Positions 42,887-51,867 of a stretch of 64,000 nt of DNA are shown here, one piece after another. Where the stretch lies: NCBI RefSeq assembly GCF_021474425.1, contig NZ_JAKEIP010000009.1, forward strand, positions 42,811 to 106,810. Reading direction: 5' to 3'. Position 1 is the stretch's first letter, and each line of letters opens with the position of its first letter. This stretch comes from Streptomyces muensis (GTDB lineage: Bacteria > Actinomycetota > Actinomycetes > Streptomycetales > Streptomycetaceae). The translations under genes were made by a program, and so were the position numbers. The notes under the pieces were generated by a model. That model was not told the DNA's origin. It did no database searches and saw only the letters and a list, made by a program, of their open reading frames with translations.

Positions 42887-42922
42887 GCCGGCCCATCAAC
42901 GGATCATGGGAGACTCGCCCTC

Positions 42923-44164
42923 ATGAGCGGCAAGGCGGACCCCCGGCCGGCGGGGGAAGGGACCACCTCGAGGACGCGGTTGGACCGGGGGCGCGGTGCG
43001 CTCGGACCCGCGTTGGAGCTCGTGCACACCGGACGCGCCCCCACGCGCGCCGTCCTCACCGCCGAACTCGGCGTGACCCGGGCCACCGCCGGCGCGGTCG
43101 CCGCCGAGCTGGAGGCGCTCGGCCTGATCCGGGTCGACGCCCGGCCCGGCGCGGCAGCGGGTTCGCAGGGCCGGCCCTCGCACCGGCTGGCGGTCGCCGA
43201 GGACGGCCCGGTCGTCCTCGCCGCACAGGTGCACGCCGACGGGTTCCGGGCCGCGCTGGTCGGCCTGGGCGGCCGTATCGTCGCCACCGCGCCCGGCCGC
43301 GAGACGGTCGACGCCGATCCGGCGAAGGTCCTCGGCTCGGTGGTCGAGGCCGGCGCCGACCTGCTGCGCGCGACCGGCCGACGCTGCGTCGGCGCGGGCC
43401 TCGCCGTCCCCTCCGCGGTCGCGGAACCGGACGGGCTGGCGCTGAACCCCCTGCACCTCGCCTGGCCCGTGGGCGCGCCGGTGCGCCGTATCTTCACGGA
43501 GTGCGTCCGCGCGGCCGGCATCACCGGACCGGCCTTCGCCGCCAACGACGTCAACCTCGCCGCCCTCGCCGAGCACCGGCACGGCGCCGGGCGCGGCGCT
43601 CGCGACCTGCTGTGCGTGGCCACCGGACACCGGGGAGTCGGCGGCGCGCTCGTGCTGGACGGCCGTCTGCACACCGGCAGTTCGGGCCTGGCCCTGGAGG
43701 TCGGCCACCTCACCGTGCACCCCGAGGGCAGACCCTGTCACTGCGGCAGCCGAGGCTGCCTGGACGTCGAGACCGACCCGCTGGCGCTCCTCACGGCGGC
43801 CGGCCGCGAGCCCGGTCCCGAGGGCTCCCTGCTCCAGCAGGCCAAGGACCTGATCCGTACCCAGTACGACGACCCCGCGGTCCGCACGGCCACCGAGGCC
43901 CTCATCGACCGGCTCGGCCTGGGTCTGGCCGGCCTGGTCAACATCCTCAACCCGGACCGCATCATCCTCGGCGGTCTGCACCGCACCCTCCTCGACACCG
44001 ACCCCGACCGTCTGCGCGCCGTCGTCGCCGACCGCAGCCTGTGGGGCCAGAGCGGCGGCGTCCCGATCCTCGCCTGCACCCTCGACCACAACAGCCTGGT
44101 CGGCGCCGCCGAGTTGGCGTGGCAGCCGGTGCTCGACGATCCGCTGGGGGCGCTGGCCCCGTAG
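42923..44164 (+). CDS. ROK-family transcriptional regulator
   Basis: 413 residues. The HTH (TRAVLTAELGVTRATAGAVAAELEALGLI) precedes a ROK kinase-like fold with VGAGLAVPSAV, GHRGVGGALVLDG, and CHCGSRGCLDVE for the structural zinc. Begins 36 bases after the AlkB-like gene. No sugar operon adjoins, so target genes are unclear; the sugar isomerase at 44540 is the closest candidate. Confidence 0.85.
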   Translation: MSGKADPRPAGEGTTSRTRLDRGRGALGPALELVHTGRAPTRAVLTAELGVTRATAGAVAAELEALGLIRVDARPGAAAGSQGRPSHRLAVAEDGPVVLAAQVHADGFRAALVGLGGRIVATAPGRETVDADPAKVLGSVVEAGADLLRATGRRCVGAGLAVPSAVAEPDGLALNPLHLAWPVGAPVRRIFTECVRAAGITGPAFAANDVNLAALAEHRHGAGRGARDLLCVATGHRGVGGALVLDGRLHTGSSGLALEVGHLTVHPEGRPCHCGSRGCLDVETDPLALLTAAGREPGPEGSLLQQAKDLIRTQYDDPAVRTATEALIDRLGLGLAGLVNILNPDRIILGGLHRTLLDTDPDRLRAVVADRSLWGQSGGVPILACTLDHNSLVGAAELAWQPVLDDPLGALAP

Positions 44165-44167
44165 GCC

Positions 44168-44455
44168 TCACCGCTCCTCGGCGGTCTCCAGGATCCGCGT
44201 CCGGGGCGCCCCCGACAGCGCGGGCGCGTTCTCGGACGACGACCACACCCTCGACCTCAGGAACCCCAGGAACCGCTCGGCTTCGGCCACGTCGTCGAAG
44301 TCGAGGTCGACGACGACATAGGCGGGATCGTCGACGGGCTGCTGGACCCGGTAGTGGCGTACGCCCGCGTCCGCGCGTGCCGTGGCGAAGCGGTCGAAGG
44401 CCGTCTTCCACTTGGCGAAGTCCGTGATCGGATGCTCGATGTGCAGGGTCGGCAT
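44168..44455 (-). CDS. small conserved protein, possibly dimeric alpha+beta barrel
   Basis: 95 residues: [23 protein letters not shown], then [25 protein letters not shown] and EAERFLGFL. The pattern (beta strand, helix with Trp-Lys, two long strands) resembles the dimeric alpha/beta barrel (ABM/EthD-like) proteins. Function unknown. GAGGAAC precedes the ATG. Convergent with the ROK gene, with only 3 bases between the stops. Confidence 0.6.
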   Translation of the reverse strand: MPTLHIEHPITDFAKWKTAFDRFATARADAGVRHYRVQQPVDDPAYVVVDLDFDDVAEAERFLGFLRSRVWSSSENAPALSGAPRTRILETAEER

Positions 44456-44527
44456 GGTTCCTCCTCGGCCGTTCCCACCGCTCCTCTCCATGCTCGGCCG
44501 CGCCCCGGGCGGGCGCATGCCCAGCGG

Positions 44528-44533
44528 TAGGCT
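44528..44533 (+). promoter_or_regulatory. -10 element, probable leaderless sugar isomerase mRNA
   Basis: TAGGCT lies six bases before ATG 44540 and no ribosome site is present. Confidence 0.4.
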
Positions 44534-44539
44534 CGGCAC

Positions 44540-44989
44540 ATGCGGATCTCGGTCTCCTCGGACATGGACGAACCCGTCGCCCGCCTCCTCGTCACCGAAC
44601 TGCGCGGCCGAGGCCACGACGTGGTGACCCACGGCGCCCTCAGCCCCGGCGACGACCCGCAGTGGGCCGCCTGCTCGGAGGCGGCGGCCCGCGAGGTCGC
44701 CGACGGGACCGCGGACCAGGCGGTCGTGTGCTGCTGGACCGGCACGGGCGCGTCGATCGCCGCGAACAAGGTGCCCGGCGTACGGGCGGCCCTGTGCACG
44801 GACGCCTACACCGCGGACGGCGCCCGCCGCTGGAACGACGCCAATGTGCTCGCCCTCAGTCTGCGCCTGACGTCCGAACCCCTGCTCAAGGAGATCCTCG
44901 ACGCCTGGTTCGCCGGCGAGGCCAGCGGTGACGCGGAGGACCGGGAGAACGTGGCCCGGATCGGACGCCTGGACCTCAGGGAGCCCTGA
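44540..44989 (+). CDS. RpiB/LacA/LacB-family sugar-phosphate isomerase
   Basis: 149 residues. [12 protein letters not shown], the [22 protein letters not shown] segment with the catalytic Cys/Thr region, and [11 protein letters not shown] motifs fit ribose-5-phosphate isomerase B and related galactose-6-phosphate isomerases. The first Asp motif is SSDMDEP rather than GSDHAG, so substrate specificity is uncertain. Last 14 bases overlap the convergent tautomerase gene. Confidence 0.8.
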   Translation: MRISVSSDMDEPVARLLVTELRGRGHDVVTHGALSPGDDPQWAACSEAAAREVADGTADQAVVCCWTGTGASIAANKVPGVRAALCTDAYTADGARRWNDANVLALSLRLTSEPLLKEILDAWFAGEASGDAEDRENVARIGRLDLREP

Positions 44990-45410
44990 CGCCGGCCGAC
45001 GTGGGGGAGTCGACGGGGGCGGGGGAGTCGGCGTACTGCGCCACCCCGTCGCCGAACGACCAGTTGATCGGCTCGTTCTCGATCAGGTTGACGAACACGT
45101 TCCGAGGCTCGGTCCCGGAGTAACGGTGGGCGAGTTCGGCGATCCGCCGGTACAGGGCCTGCTTCTGCGCGGGGGTCCGCCCGGAACGCAGGGTGATCGT
45201 GACGTACACGATGCCGTCGTCCCGGTGGATGCCCAGGTAGTCGGGGTCGTAGCGGAGCGTGCTGTGGGTGCCGTCGTGGCCGACCAGTACCTGGAACCGG
45301 TCGTCGGGCGGGATCCCCACGGCCTCCACCAGGGCGTCGTGCACGGCACGGCCGAGCGCGTCCAGTCGCTCGGGGCCGGCTCCCAGGGCGTCGATGCGAA
45401 CGAAGGGCAT
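44976..45410 (-). CDS. tautomerase-superfamily protein
   Basis: 144 residues beginning MPFVRID, so the mature chain would start with the catalytic Pro1 of 4-oxalocrotonate tautomerase relatives. The core ends at [23 protein letters not shown]; a disordered Pro/Asp tail follows. Third gene of a TetR-DUF4865-tautomerase operon. Substrate unknown; probably a small dicarbonyl or haloacid. Confidence 0.8.
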   Translation of the reverse strand: MPFVRIDALGAGPERLDALGRAVHDALVEAVGIPPDDRFQVLVGHDGTHSTLRYDPDYLGIHRDDGIVYVTITLRSGRTPAQKQALYRRIAELAHRYSGTEPRNVFVNLIENEPINWSFGDGVAQYADSPAPVDSPTSAGVRAP

Positions 45411-45440
45411 GTCTGGGTCTCCTCGCTGTGAACTTCCTCG

Positions 45441-46013
45441 TCAGCCCCGCAACCGTTCTCGCCCGGGCGCGGAGACGTGCAGCACCTCGTACCTGTCGCC
45501 GTCGGTCTTGGGCGTGTCGTTCTCCCAGAGGGAGAAGTGGATCAGCTCCCAACGACTCGCGTCCACGGCGGCCGCCGAGAGCACCGAGCCGCCCTCGCGG
45601 GCGATCTGCTCGGTCTCCCGCGCCGCGTCCGCCATGACGTCGCTCAACAGGCCCTCGTCCGGCACCTGTCGGCGCCGCAGCACCGCGACCCGTGCGGGGC
45701 AGCCGACGGCGCCGCCCTCCTCGTACGCCAGCCCGGACCACTGCCGGACCGACGGCCGCCCGAAGTCATCGACGATCCCCTGGAAGGGGCCTCCCCAGAG
45801 GAAGGCGTTCATGCCGGCGACGGTGTCCCACAGATAGAACGGCGCGTACTGGTTGACCGGCGATCCGCGCACACCGCGCTCGCGCATCAGGTACGCCTTG
45901 AAGCCCAAGCCCGGCCAGTCGTCGAGCAGATGCCCCCGGCTCGCGACGCGACGGCGGATGATCCCCATGTCGTAGTCGGCAGGCAGGGTGAGCTCGTACT
46001 GCGTCGCGTGCAT
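45441..46013 (-). CDS. DUF4865-family protein
   Basis: 190 residues: YELTLPADYDMGIIRRRVASRGHLLDDWPGLGFKAYLMRERG at the start, VNQYAPFYLWDTVAGMNAFLWGGPF in the middle. I recognise this as DUF4865, proteins often coded with tautomerases and TetR regulators. The repeated beta-alpha pattern suggests a dimeric alpha+beta barrel monooxygenase-like fold (inference). Middle gene of the operon, 12 bases after the TetR gene. Confidence 0.75.
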   Translation of the reverse strand: MHATQYELTLPADYDMGIIRRRVASRGHLLDDWPGLGFKAYLMRERGVRGSPVNQYAPFYLWDTVAGMNAFLWGGPFQGIVDDFGRPSVRQWSGLAYEEGGAVGCPARVAVLRRRQVPDEGLLSDVMADAARETEQIAREGGSVLSAAAVDASRWELIHFSLWENDTPKTDGDRYEVLHVSAPGRERLRG

Positions 46014-46024
46014 CGGACGCCTTC

Positions 46025-46645
46025 CTAGTGTTCCCGGTCCTGTTCCTGTTCCTGGTCCCGTTCCCGGCCCTGGCGCGGTGCGAGAAGGGACAGCAGACCC
46101 CGCACACCCGCCTCGAAGGCGGCGGGCGAACCGGACGCGCGGGCGAGGACATAGCCGCCCTGCACCGTCGCGACGATCGTCGCCGCGATCGACTCACCGT
46201 CGAGCCCGGACGCGAACTGCCCCCGCTCCTTGCCTTCCTCGACGATCCCGGCGAGCCGTTCGCGCAGCCAGTCGAGCGTCTCGTCGACCGGCGCCCGCAG
46301 TGCGTCGCTGGCGATCACGTCCGGGTCCATCGTCAGCCGCCCGACCGGACAGCCGCGCAGCACATCGCGCTCCCGCCACAGATACGCCTCGATACGTTCG
46401 TACGGCGTGCCCGGCCTGTCGAGTACTCCCGCCGCGGTAGCCCTCATCTCCTCGGCGGTACGGCGGATCGCGGCCAGCGCGAGATCCGGCTTCCCCTTGA
46501 AGTGGTGGTACATGCTGCCCTGTCCGGCGCCGGCGCGCTCCAGGATCGCCTTGGGGCTGGTGCCCACATAGCCGCGCTCCCACAGCAGTTCACGGGTGGA
46601 CTCGATCAGCCGGTCGGAGGTGCCCGAGGTGTTCGAGGTGCTCAT
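46025..46645 (-). CDS. TetR-family transcriptional regulator
   Basis: 206 residues from ATG 46645. HTH in residues 10-55 (TRELLWERGYVGTSPKAILERAGAGQGSMYHHFKGK), ligand domain with a C-terminal TetR_C_33-like segment (CPVGRLTMDPDV). The C-terminus is a low-complexity REDQEQEQD-type tail made by a short repeated DNA motif. First gene of the operon; TAGTAT within the palindrome 46653-46674 is probably its -10, giving a very short leader. Probably represses its own operon and perhaps the divergent exporter operon. Confidence 0.85.
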   Translation of the reverse strand: MSTSNTSGTSDRLIESTRELLWERGYVGTSPKAILERAGAGQGSMYHHFKGKPDLALAAIRRTAEEMRATAAGVLDRPGTPYERIEAYLWRERDVLRGCPVGRLTMDPDVIASDALRAPVDETLDWLRERLAGIVEEGKERGQFASGLDGESIAATIVATVQGGYVLARASGSPAAFEAGVRGLLSLLAPRQGRERDQEQEQDREH

Positions 46646-46652
46646 GCCCTCA

Positions 46653-46674
46653 CTGTACATACTAGTAGTTACAG
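46653..46674. promoter_or_regulatory. TetR-type operator
   Basis: CTGTACATACTAGTAGTTACAG: arms match at 9 of 11 positions around ACTAGT. It overlaps the putative -10 of the tetR gene. Confidence 0.55.
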
Positions 46675-46803
46675 AAGTCGAGCCCTTAGGGAGCAGCGCC
46701 ATCACCTCCGCGTACTCCCCGCGAGGTACGCACACTGCCGCTGGCCGTACGACGACCCGGACCCCCTTCCGGCGCGAGCCTCGAAGCATCACCGAACGAC
46801 TCC

Positions 46804-46830
46804 ATCCGAACTGATCCGAACCCATCCGAA
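46804..46830 (+). repeat. three helically phased direct repeats upstream of the exporter operon
   Basis: ATCCGAA at 46804, 46814 and 46824, exactly 10 bases apart, with an inverted TTCGGA just after. Such one-turn spacing is typical of cooperative activator sites. Confidence 0.5.
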
Positions 46831-46862
46831 TTCTTCGGACCCGACTCGGGAGATGACTCGAG

Positions 46863-47144
46863 ATGCAGACCCTGGCTCACTTCGCCGACGGCGGCCCCGG
46901 CCCGTGGATCCTCCTCTTCCCGCTGATCTGGGCGGCCGTCGTGATCGGCGGCATCACCCTGCTGCGCCGCACGGTGTGGCGCGGACGCCGCGGCCCCTGG
47001 CGGCAGGCGCCCGACGACAACTCACCCATCACCGTGCTCGGCCACCGGTTCGCCTCCGGCGAGATCGACGAGGACGAGTACTGGCGCCGACTGTCCGTCC
47101 TGGACGAGCAGTTCGGCCGTACCGGCAAGGGCGGTGCGGCATGA
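46863..47144 (+). CDS. small membrane protein with SHOCT domain
   Basis: 93 residues: one membrane helix (WILLFPLIWAAVVIGGITLL) followed by basic residues and a C-terminal SHOCT motif (LGHRFASGEIDEDEYWRRLSVLDE). SHOCT proteins are small membrane or signalling partners of unknown action. Its stop overlaps the start of the ABC ATPase, so it belongs to the exporter operon. Confidence 0.75.
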   Translation: MQTLAHFADGGPGPWILLFPLIWAAVVIGGITLLRRTVWRGRRGPWRQAPDDNSPITVLGHRFASGEIDEDEYWRRLSVLDEQFGRTGKGGAA

Positions 47145-47899
47145 CGACCACGACCGTCACGACGACCGTGCCGACGGCCGCCCGGGTCGTCGACGCCGTG
47201 AAGGTGTACGGCACCGGTGACACCAGCGTGAGGGCCCTGGACGGGGTGAGCGTCGACTTCCCGGTCGGCCGCTTCACCGCGATCATGGGGCCCTCGGGCT
47301 CCGGCAAGTCCACCCTGATGCACTGCGCGGCCGGCCTCGACACGCTCACCTCGGGCACCGCCCACATCGGCGACATCGAGCTCGGCAGCCTCGACGACCG
47401 CCGCCTCACCCTGCTGCGCCGCGACCGCGTCGGCTTCGTCTTCCAGGCCTTCAACCTGGTGCCGACGCTGACCGTCGCGGAGAACATCACCCTGCCGCTG
47501 GACCTCGCGGGCGGCGGGGGCGACCGGGAGTGGATCGACGCGCTGATCGACGTGGTCGGACTGCGCGACCGGCTCCACCACCGCCCCTCCGAACTCTCCG
47601 GCGGCCAGCAGCAGCGCGTCGCCGTGGCCAGGGCCTTCGCCGGCCGGCCGGACGTCGTCTTCGCCGACGAGCCCACCGGCAACCTCGACTCCCGCTCCGG
47701 CGAGGAGGTCCTCGGCCTGCTCGGCCGCACGGTGCGCCAGACATCCCGCACGGTCGTCATGGTCACCCACGACCCGGTGGCCGCCGCCCACGCCGACGAG
47801 GTCGTCTTCCTCGCCGACGGACGCCTGGTCGACCGTATGGAATCCCCGACCGCCGACAAGGTCCTGGACCGCATGAAAGCCTTCGAGGTGCCCTCATGA
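47141..47899 (+). CDS. ABC exporter ATPase, MacB/LolD-like
   Basis: 252 residues: Walker A GPSGSGKST, Q-loop VFQAFNLVPTLTV, signature LSGGQQQRVAVARA, Walker B VVFADEPTGNLDS, His-switch VTHDP. These fit the MacB/LolD/FtsE group, whose ATPases drive mechanotransmission by an FtsX-type partner. The next gene provides that partner and overlaps by ATGA. Confidence 0.92.
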   Translation: MTTTTVTTTVPTAARVVDAVKVYGTGDTSVRALDGVSVDFPVGRFTAIMGPSGSGKSTLMHCAAGLDTLTSGTAHIGDIELGSLDDRRLTLLRRDRVGFVFQAFNLVPTLTVAENITLPLDLAGGGGDREWIDALIDVVGLRDRLHHRPSELSGGQQQRVAVARAFAGRPDVVFADEPTGNLDSRSGEEVLGLLGRTVRQTSRTVVMVTHDPVAAAHADEVVFLADGRLVDRMESPTADKVLDRMKAFEVPS

Positions 47900-50466
47900 A
47901 CGGCATGAACGCCTCCGTCCGCCTGAGCGTGTCCTCCCTACGCGCACACAAGCGCCGCTTCGCCGGCACCTTCCTCGCCGTCTTCCTCGGCGTGGCCTTC
48001 CTCGCCGGCACCCTCGTCATGGGCGACACCCTGCGCGCCGGCTTCGACACCATGTTCGGCAACGCCACCAGCGGCACGGACGCCGTCGTCCGCAGCGCCG
48101 ACGCCATCACCACGCCCGGCGAGAGCGAGGGCGTACGCGAACCGGTCGACACGGACCTGGTGTCCACGATCGAACGGGCCCCCGGCGTCGCGGCCGCCGC
48201 GCCCAACATCCAGGGCGCCGGCCAACTCGTCGGCAAGAACGGCGACCCCGTGGGAGGCCAGGGCCCGCCCACTCTCGCCGGCAACTGGATCACCGACCCG
48301 AAGCTCAACCCGTACCGCCTGGCCGAGGGCCGCGCCCCGGAGAAGTCCGGCGAGGTCGTCGTCAACCGGGGGACCGCCGAACGCGGCGACCTGAGGATCG
48401 GTGACACCACGACCCTGCGCACACCCGACCCGGTCAGGGTGACCATCGTCGGCCTCGCGACCTTCGGCGGCGAGGACGGCATGGCCCAGGTGACCTTCAC
48501 CGGCATGACCCAGGCCGATGCCGAGAAGTACCTCACGGCCCGGCCGGGAGAGGCCGCGAGCATCCAGGTGCGGGCCGCTCCCGGCACCAGCCAGCAGGAA
48601 CTCGTCGACGAACTGACGACCGTGCTGCCGGGCGGCGTCGAGGCCATCACCGGCCAGGAGTCGGCCGCCGAGAACACCGACATGATCTCCAGCCAGTTCC
48701 TGACCCTCTTCACCACCTTCCTCCTGGTCTTCTCCGGCGTGGCCCTCCTGGTGGCGACCTTCTCCATCCACAACACCTTCGCGATCGTCGTGGCCCAACG
48801 CACCCGAGAGAACGCCCTGTTGCGTGCCCTCGGCGCCTCCCGCCGGCAGGTCACCGCGTCGACCCTCGTCGAGGCGACCGCCGTCGCCGTCACCGCGTCG
48901 GTGGCCGGTCTGGCGGGCGGCATCGGCATCGCGGCCGGCCTCCAGGCCCTGTTCCCGGCGATCGGATTCCCCTTCCCCGAGGGCGACCTGGTGCTGAAGA
49001 CGCTCTCCATGACCCTGCCGCTCGCGGTCGGCGTCGTGGTCTGCCTCGGTTCCGCCCTGCTCCCCGCCCGCCGAGCCGGCCGCACAGCGCCCCTGGCCGC
49101 GCTGCGCGAGACGGCCGTCGACACCTCCGGCGCCTCCCGGGCCCGAGCCGTCACCGGCGTCGGTCTGATCGCCCTGGCGATCGGCGTGACGCTCAGCGGC
49201 GTCCTGCTGATCCCGTCCCTCTGGCTGGCGGGCACCGGAGCCACCCTCGCCCTGGCCGCCTTCGTGGTCCTCGGCCCGGTCGCCTCCACGACGGCCGTAC
49301 GGATCCTCGGCGGCCCCCTGGACCGACTGCGCGGTGTCACCGGGGGCCTGGCCCGGCGCAACGCCCTGCGCAGCCCGAAGCGCACGGCCGCCACCGCCAG
49401 CGCCCTGATGATCGGCGTGGCCGTCGTCTCCCTCTTCACGGTCTTCGGAGCCTCGCTGAAGGCGACGATGGACCAGACGGTGTCCAGGTCCTTCGCGGGC
49501 GACGTGGCCGTCAGCACCCCGTCGTTCGGCGCCGGCGGCAGCGGCCTGAGCCCCCGCCTCGCCGACGCGGTCCAGCGGTTGCCCGAGGTGGACACGGCCG
49601 TCGGCCTCGGCCGTGGAGTCGCCGAAGTGGACGGCAAGGGAAGGGCGCTGACGGTCACGGACCCGGTGGCCCTGGAACGCACCTTCGACCTCGGCACCGT
49701 CCACGGCTCCCTCGCCGACCTCGGCACCCACGGCATCGCCATCACCCAGAAGGAGGCTGACAAGCAACACCTGACGACCGGCGACAAGGCCCGCCTCACC
49801 TTCACCGACGGCCGTACCGACACCTTCACGGTCCGCGCGCTCTACGGCCAGTCCGAACTCGCCGGCGACTACGTCATCACCCGAGACGCCTGGGCCCCGC
49901 ACCGCACCCAGGACGCCGACACTCTCCTCGCCGTCTCCTTCAAGGACGGCGTGAACACGGACACGGGCAAGGCGGCGGTGGAAAAGGTGGCCGCCCAGTA
50001 CGGCAACCCGGAGGTCCAGACCCGGGACGAGTACGCGCAGTCCTCCGCCGGCGGCATCGACATGATGCTCACCCTCGTCTACGCGCTGCTGGCCCTCGCG
50101 GTGCTCATCGCCCTCCTCGGCATCGCCAACACCCTCACCCTCGCCGTCCACGAACGCACCCGCGAACTGGGCCTCCTACGGGCCGTGGGCCAGACCCGCC
50201 CCCAACTGCGCGCGATGGTCCGCTGGGAGTCGGTCCTCGTAGCAGCCTTCGGCACGGTCGGCGGCCTCGCCCTCGGCTCCTTCCTGGGCTGGGTGCTGGT
50301 CAAGTCCTCGGACGGCGCCAGCGACAGCGCCTTCGCCTTCGCGCTGCCACCCCTGCAACTCCTGGTGGTAGCCCTGGTAGGCGTAACAGCCGGAGCCCTG
50401 GCAGGCCTACGCCCAGCGCGCAGGGCGGCCCGCCTGGACGTACTGCGAGCCATAGCTACCGAGTAA
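47896..50466 (+). CDS. FtsX-like ABC permease with two FtsX domains
   Basis: 856 residues. One N-terminal helix (FAGTFLAVFLGVAFLAGTLVMG), a large extracytoplasmic MacB-like domain, a first FtsX block (FTTFLLVFSGVALLVATFSIHNTFAIVVAQRTRENALLRALGASRRQV), a second periplasmic part, and a final FtsX block (LALAVLIALLGIANTLTLAVHERTRELGLLRAVGQTRPQLR). Probably exports a peptide, antibiotic or lipid, or relays a signal. With the SHOCT protein and ATPase it forms a three-gene operon. Confidence 0.9.
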   Translation: MNGMNASVRLSVSSLRAHKRRFAGTFLAVFLGVAFLAGTLVMGDTLRAGFDTMFGNATSGTDAVVRSADAITTPGESEGVREPVDTDLVSTIERAPGVAAAAPNIQGAGQLVGKNGDPVGGQGPPTLAGNWITDPKLNPYRLAEGRAPEKSGEVVVNRGTAERGDLRIGDTTTLRTPDPVRVTIVGLATFGGEDGMAQVTFTGMTQADAEKYLTARPGEAASIQVRAAPGTSQQELVDELTTVLPGGVEAITGQESAAENTDMISSQFLTLFTTFLLVFSGVALLVATFSIHNTFAIVVAQRTRENALLRALGASRRQVTASTLVEATAVAVTASVAGLAGGIGIAAGLQALFPAIGFPFPEGDLVLKTLSMTLPLAVGVVVCLGSALLPARRAGRTAPLAALRETAVDTSGASRARAVTGVGLIALAIGVTLSGVLLIPSLWLAGTGATLALAAFVVLGPVASTTAVRILGGPLDRLRGVTGGLARRNALRSPKRTAATASALMIGVAVVSLFTVFGASLKATMDQTVSRSFAGDVAVSTPSFGAGGSGLSPRLADAVQRLPEVDTAVGLGRGVAEVDGKGRALTVTDPVALERTFDLGTVHGSLADLGTHGIAITQKEADKQHLTTGDKARLTFTDGRTDTFTVRALYGQSELAGDYVITRDAWAPHRTQDADTLLAVSFKDGVNTDTGKAAVEKVAAQYGNPEVQTRDEYAQSSAGGIDMMLTLVYALLALAVLIALLGIANTLTLAVHERTRELGLLRAVGQTRPQLRAMVRWESVLVAAFGTVGGLALGSFLGWVLVKSSDGASDSAFAFALPPLQLLVVALVGVTAGALAGLRPARRAARLDVLRAIATE

Positions 50467-50595
50467 CCCATGACACACCCCAGCCCGAGCGGCCCGCATC
50501 ACCCCTCCAGCCCAAGCGGCCCGCATGACCCACGGCAACGGCCCACCAACCCAGCTGTTGCCAACGCGCCGGCCGTGAGGGAGCCGTAGGGGCGC

Positions 50596-50663
50596 GCCGG
50601 TGTCGAGAGGGCGAACGCGCGGAGGCCCGAAGGGTCGAGCACGATCGCCCTCTCGACACCGGC
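50596..50663. repeat. long inverted repeat (19-base perfect arms) after the exporter operon
   Basis: GCCGGTGTCGAGAGGGCGA (50596-50614) is perfectly complementary to 50645-50663; 30 bases lie between. Could act as a strong terminator, a structured RNA or a small palindromic element. The surrounding 287-base gap has no gene. Confidence 0.75.
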
Positions 50664-50753
50664 ATGTGGCGCCCCGCAGGCGACCGAACAATCAAAAGGG
50701 TGAGGGCGCGTCAATAAACCCCCTCACCACCAGCCCAACCTCTCACCGCCCGG

Positions 50754-51362
50754 TCAACCGACAACGGCCGACCGGGCGGGAGCATGCTCGGCCCGGCGCA
50801 GATCAACCCGCGCTCCGACCTCCGCGAACCGCCGCGCGGCCTCCTCCACGTCCACATCCACGGTCACCGCCCGCGCCCCCGGCTGCTGCGCAGCCCGAAC
50901 CGCCGCCCGCTGCGGCGCCCGCGCCCTCGAGCCCCGTGCCGGAACAGGCGTCGGCAGCGCGAACCACACGACCTTGCCGGACTCGCCGTCCGGTCGCGCA
51001 CCCCAGCTCTCGCTGACGGCGGCCACCATCGCCAGCCCGCGCCCGCAGGTGGCGAGCGTGTCGGTGTCCCCGGCGTCGGCGGCCTTGACGTCCGCCACGA
51101 CCGGCAACCGCGGGTCGTGGTCGCGCACCGAGACCATGAGGCGGTCGAGCAGCAGCTCGATCTCGACGGTGCACATCTTGTCCGGCTGGGCGTGCTGGTG
51201 GACGTTGGTCAGCAGCTCGGTCACACCGAGCGCGGCGCGGTCTATCAAGGGATCCAGATGCCAGTAGCGCAACTGCGCAGAGACGATTCTGCGGACTTGG
51301 CCGATCCGCGACGGCAGGGCTTGGAGCTCCACCGCGCAGTGCCTGCTTGGGTAACTGATCAC
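50754..51362 (-). CDS. RsbW-like ATP-binding anti-sigma/regulatory kinase
   Basis: 202 residues. A HATPase_c domain of the SpoIIAB/RsbW kind: N-box LGVTELLTNVHQHA, G1 box VRDHDPRLP, G2 segment CGRGLAMVAAVSESWG, and VWFALP. A Pro/Ala-rich tail of about 60 residues follows. Such proteins act as stand-alone anti-sigma factors or anti-anti-sigma kinases; no partner gene is adjacent. GTG 51362 is the start. Confidence 0.82.
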   Translation of the reverse strand: MISYPSRHCAVELQALPSRIGQVRRIVSAQLRYWHLDPLIDRAALGVTELLTNVHQHAQPDKMCTVEIELLLDRLMVSVRDHDPRLPVVADVKAADAGDTDTLATCGRGLAMVAAVSESWGARPDGESGKVVWFALPTPVPARGSRARAPQRAAVRAAQQPGARAVTVDVDVEEAARRFAEVGARVDLRRAEHAPARSAVVG

Positions 51363-51546
51363 GGCTGCGACTCCCCGACTGAAGAGGTCCGGAAGAACAC
51401 GGAGTACGGATCCAGCAGGGTGCTTGAAGAAAACGGCCGCCTGCTGTCGTGGCCGGCGGGCTGGTTCGCAGCGTTATCGCCGGTAAACCCAGAGTGACGT
51501 GAGACCAGCGTGACGCAGGGGGTGCGGTACCGCAACTTGCGGTGAC

Positions 51547-51867
51547 TCAGCCCTTACGTCCCGCGGCCTTCCGTACGGCCTCTATGAACCGGCGCGCGGC
51601 GGGAGGCCCCGGCTCTCCCGGGGCGGGGTCGTGGTCGCCGAGGGTGAGGGAGTAGCGCTTGCCGTTGAGGTCCGCCAGTGCCCGGTCGTCCGAGAACCAG
51701 GGCTTGGAGGCACGGACGGCCTGTACGGGCGCGCTGTCGATCTCGCTGCCGTAGCTGGTGAGGAGCTGCACCCTGCCGTCGCTGATGCGCACCTGCCCGG
51801 CTCGGGTCAGCGAGCGCAGCCGCTTCCCGATCCGCACGCCAGTGGCCCTGAACTCCGGCTCCGCCAT
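51547..51867 (-). CDS. conserved small Streptomyces protein of unknown function
   Basis: 106 residues starting MAEPEFRATGVRIGKRLRSLTRAG. It has a beta-rich N-terminal part (VRISDGRVQLLTSYGSEIDSAPVQAV) like a PH-type domain and a basic C-terminus (RRFIEAVRKAAGRKG). I do not recognise a named family. The ATG at 51867 has AAGGGGG on its strand; upstream in-frame codons code an Arg/Thr-rich stretch that does not look like protein. Confidence 0.6.
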   Translation of the reverse strand: MAEPEFRATGVRIGKRLRSLTRAGQVRISDGRVQLLTSYGSEIDSAPVQAVRASKPWFSDDRALADLNGKRYSLTLGDHDPAPGEPGPPAARRFIEAVRKAAGRKG

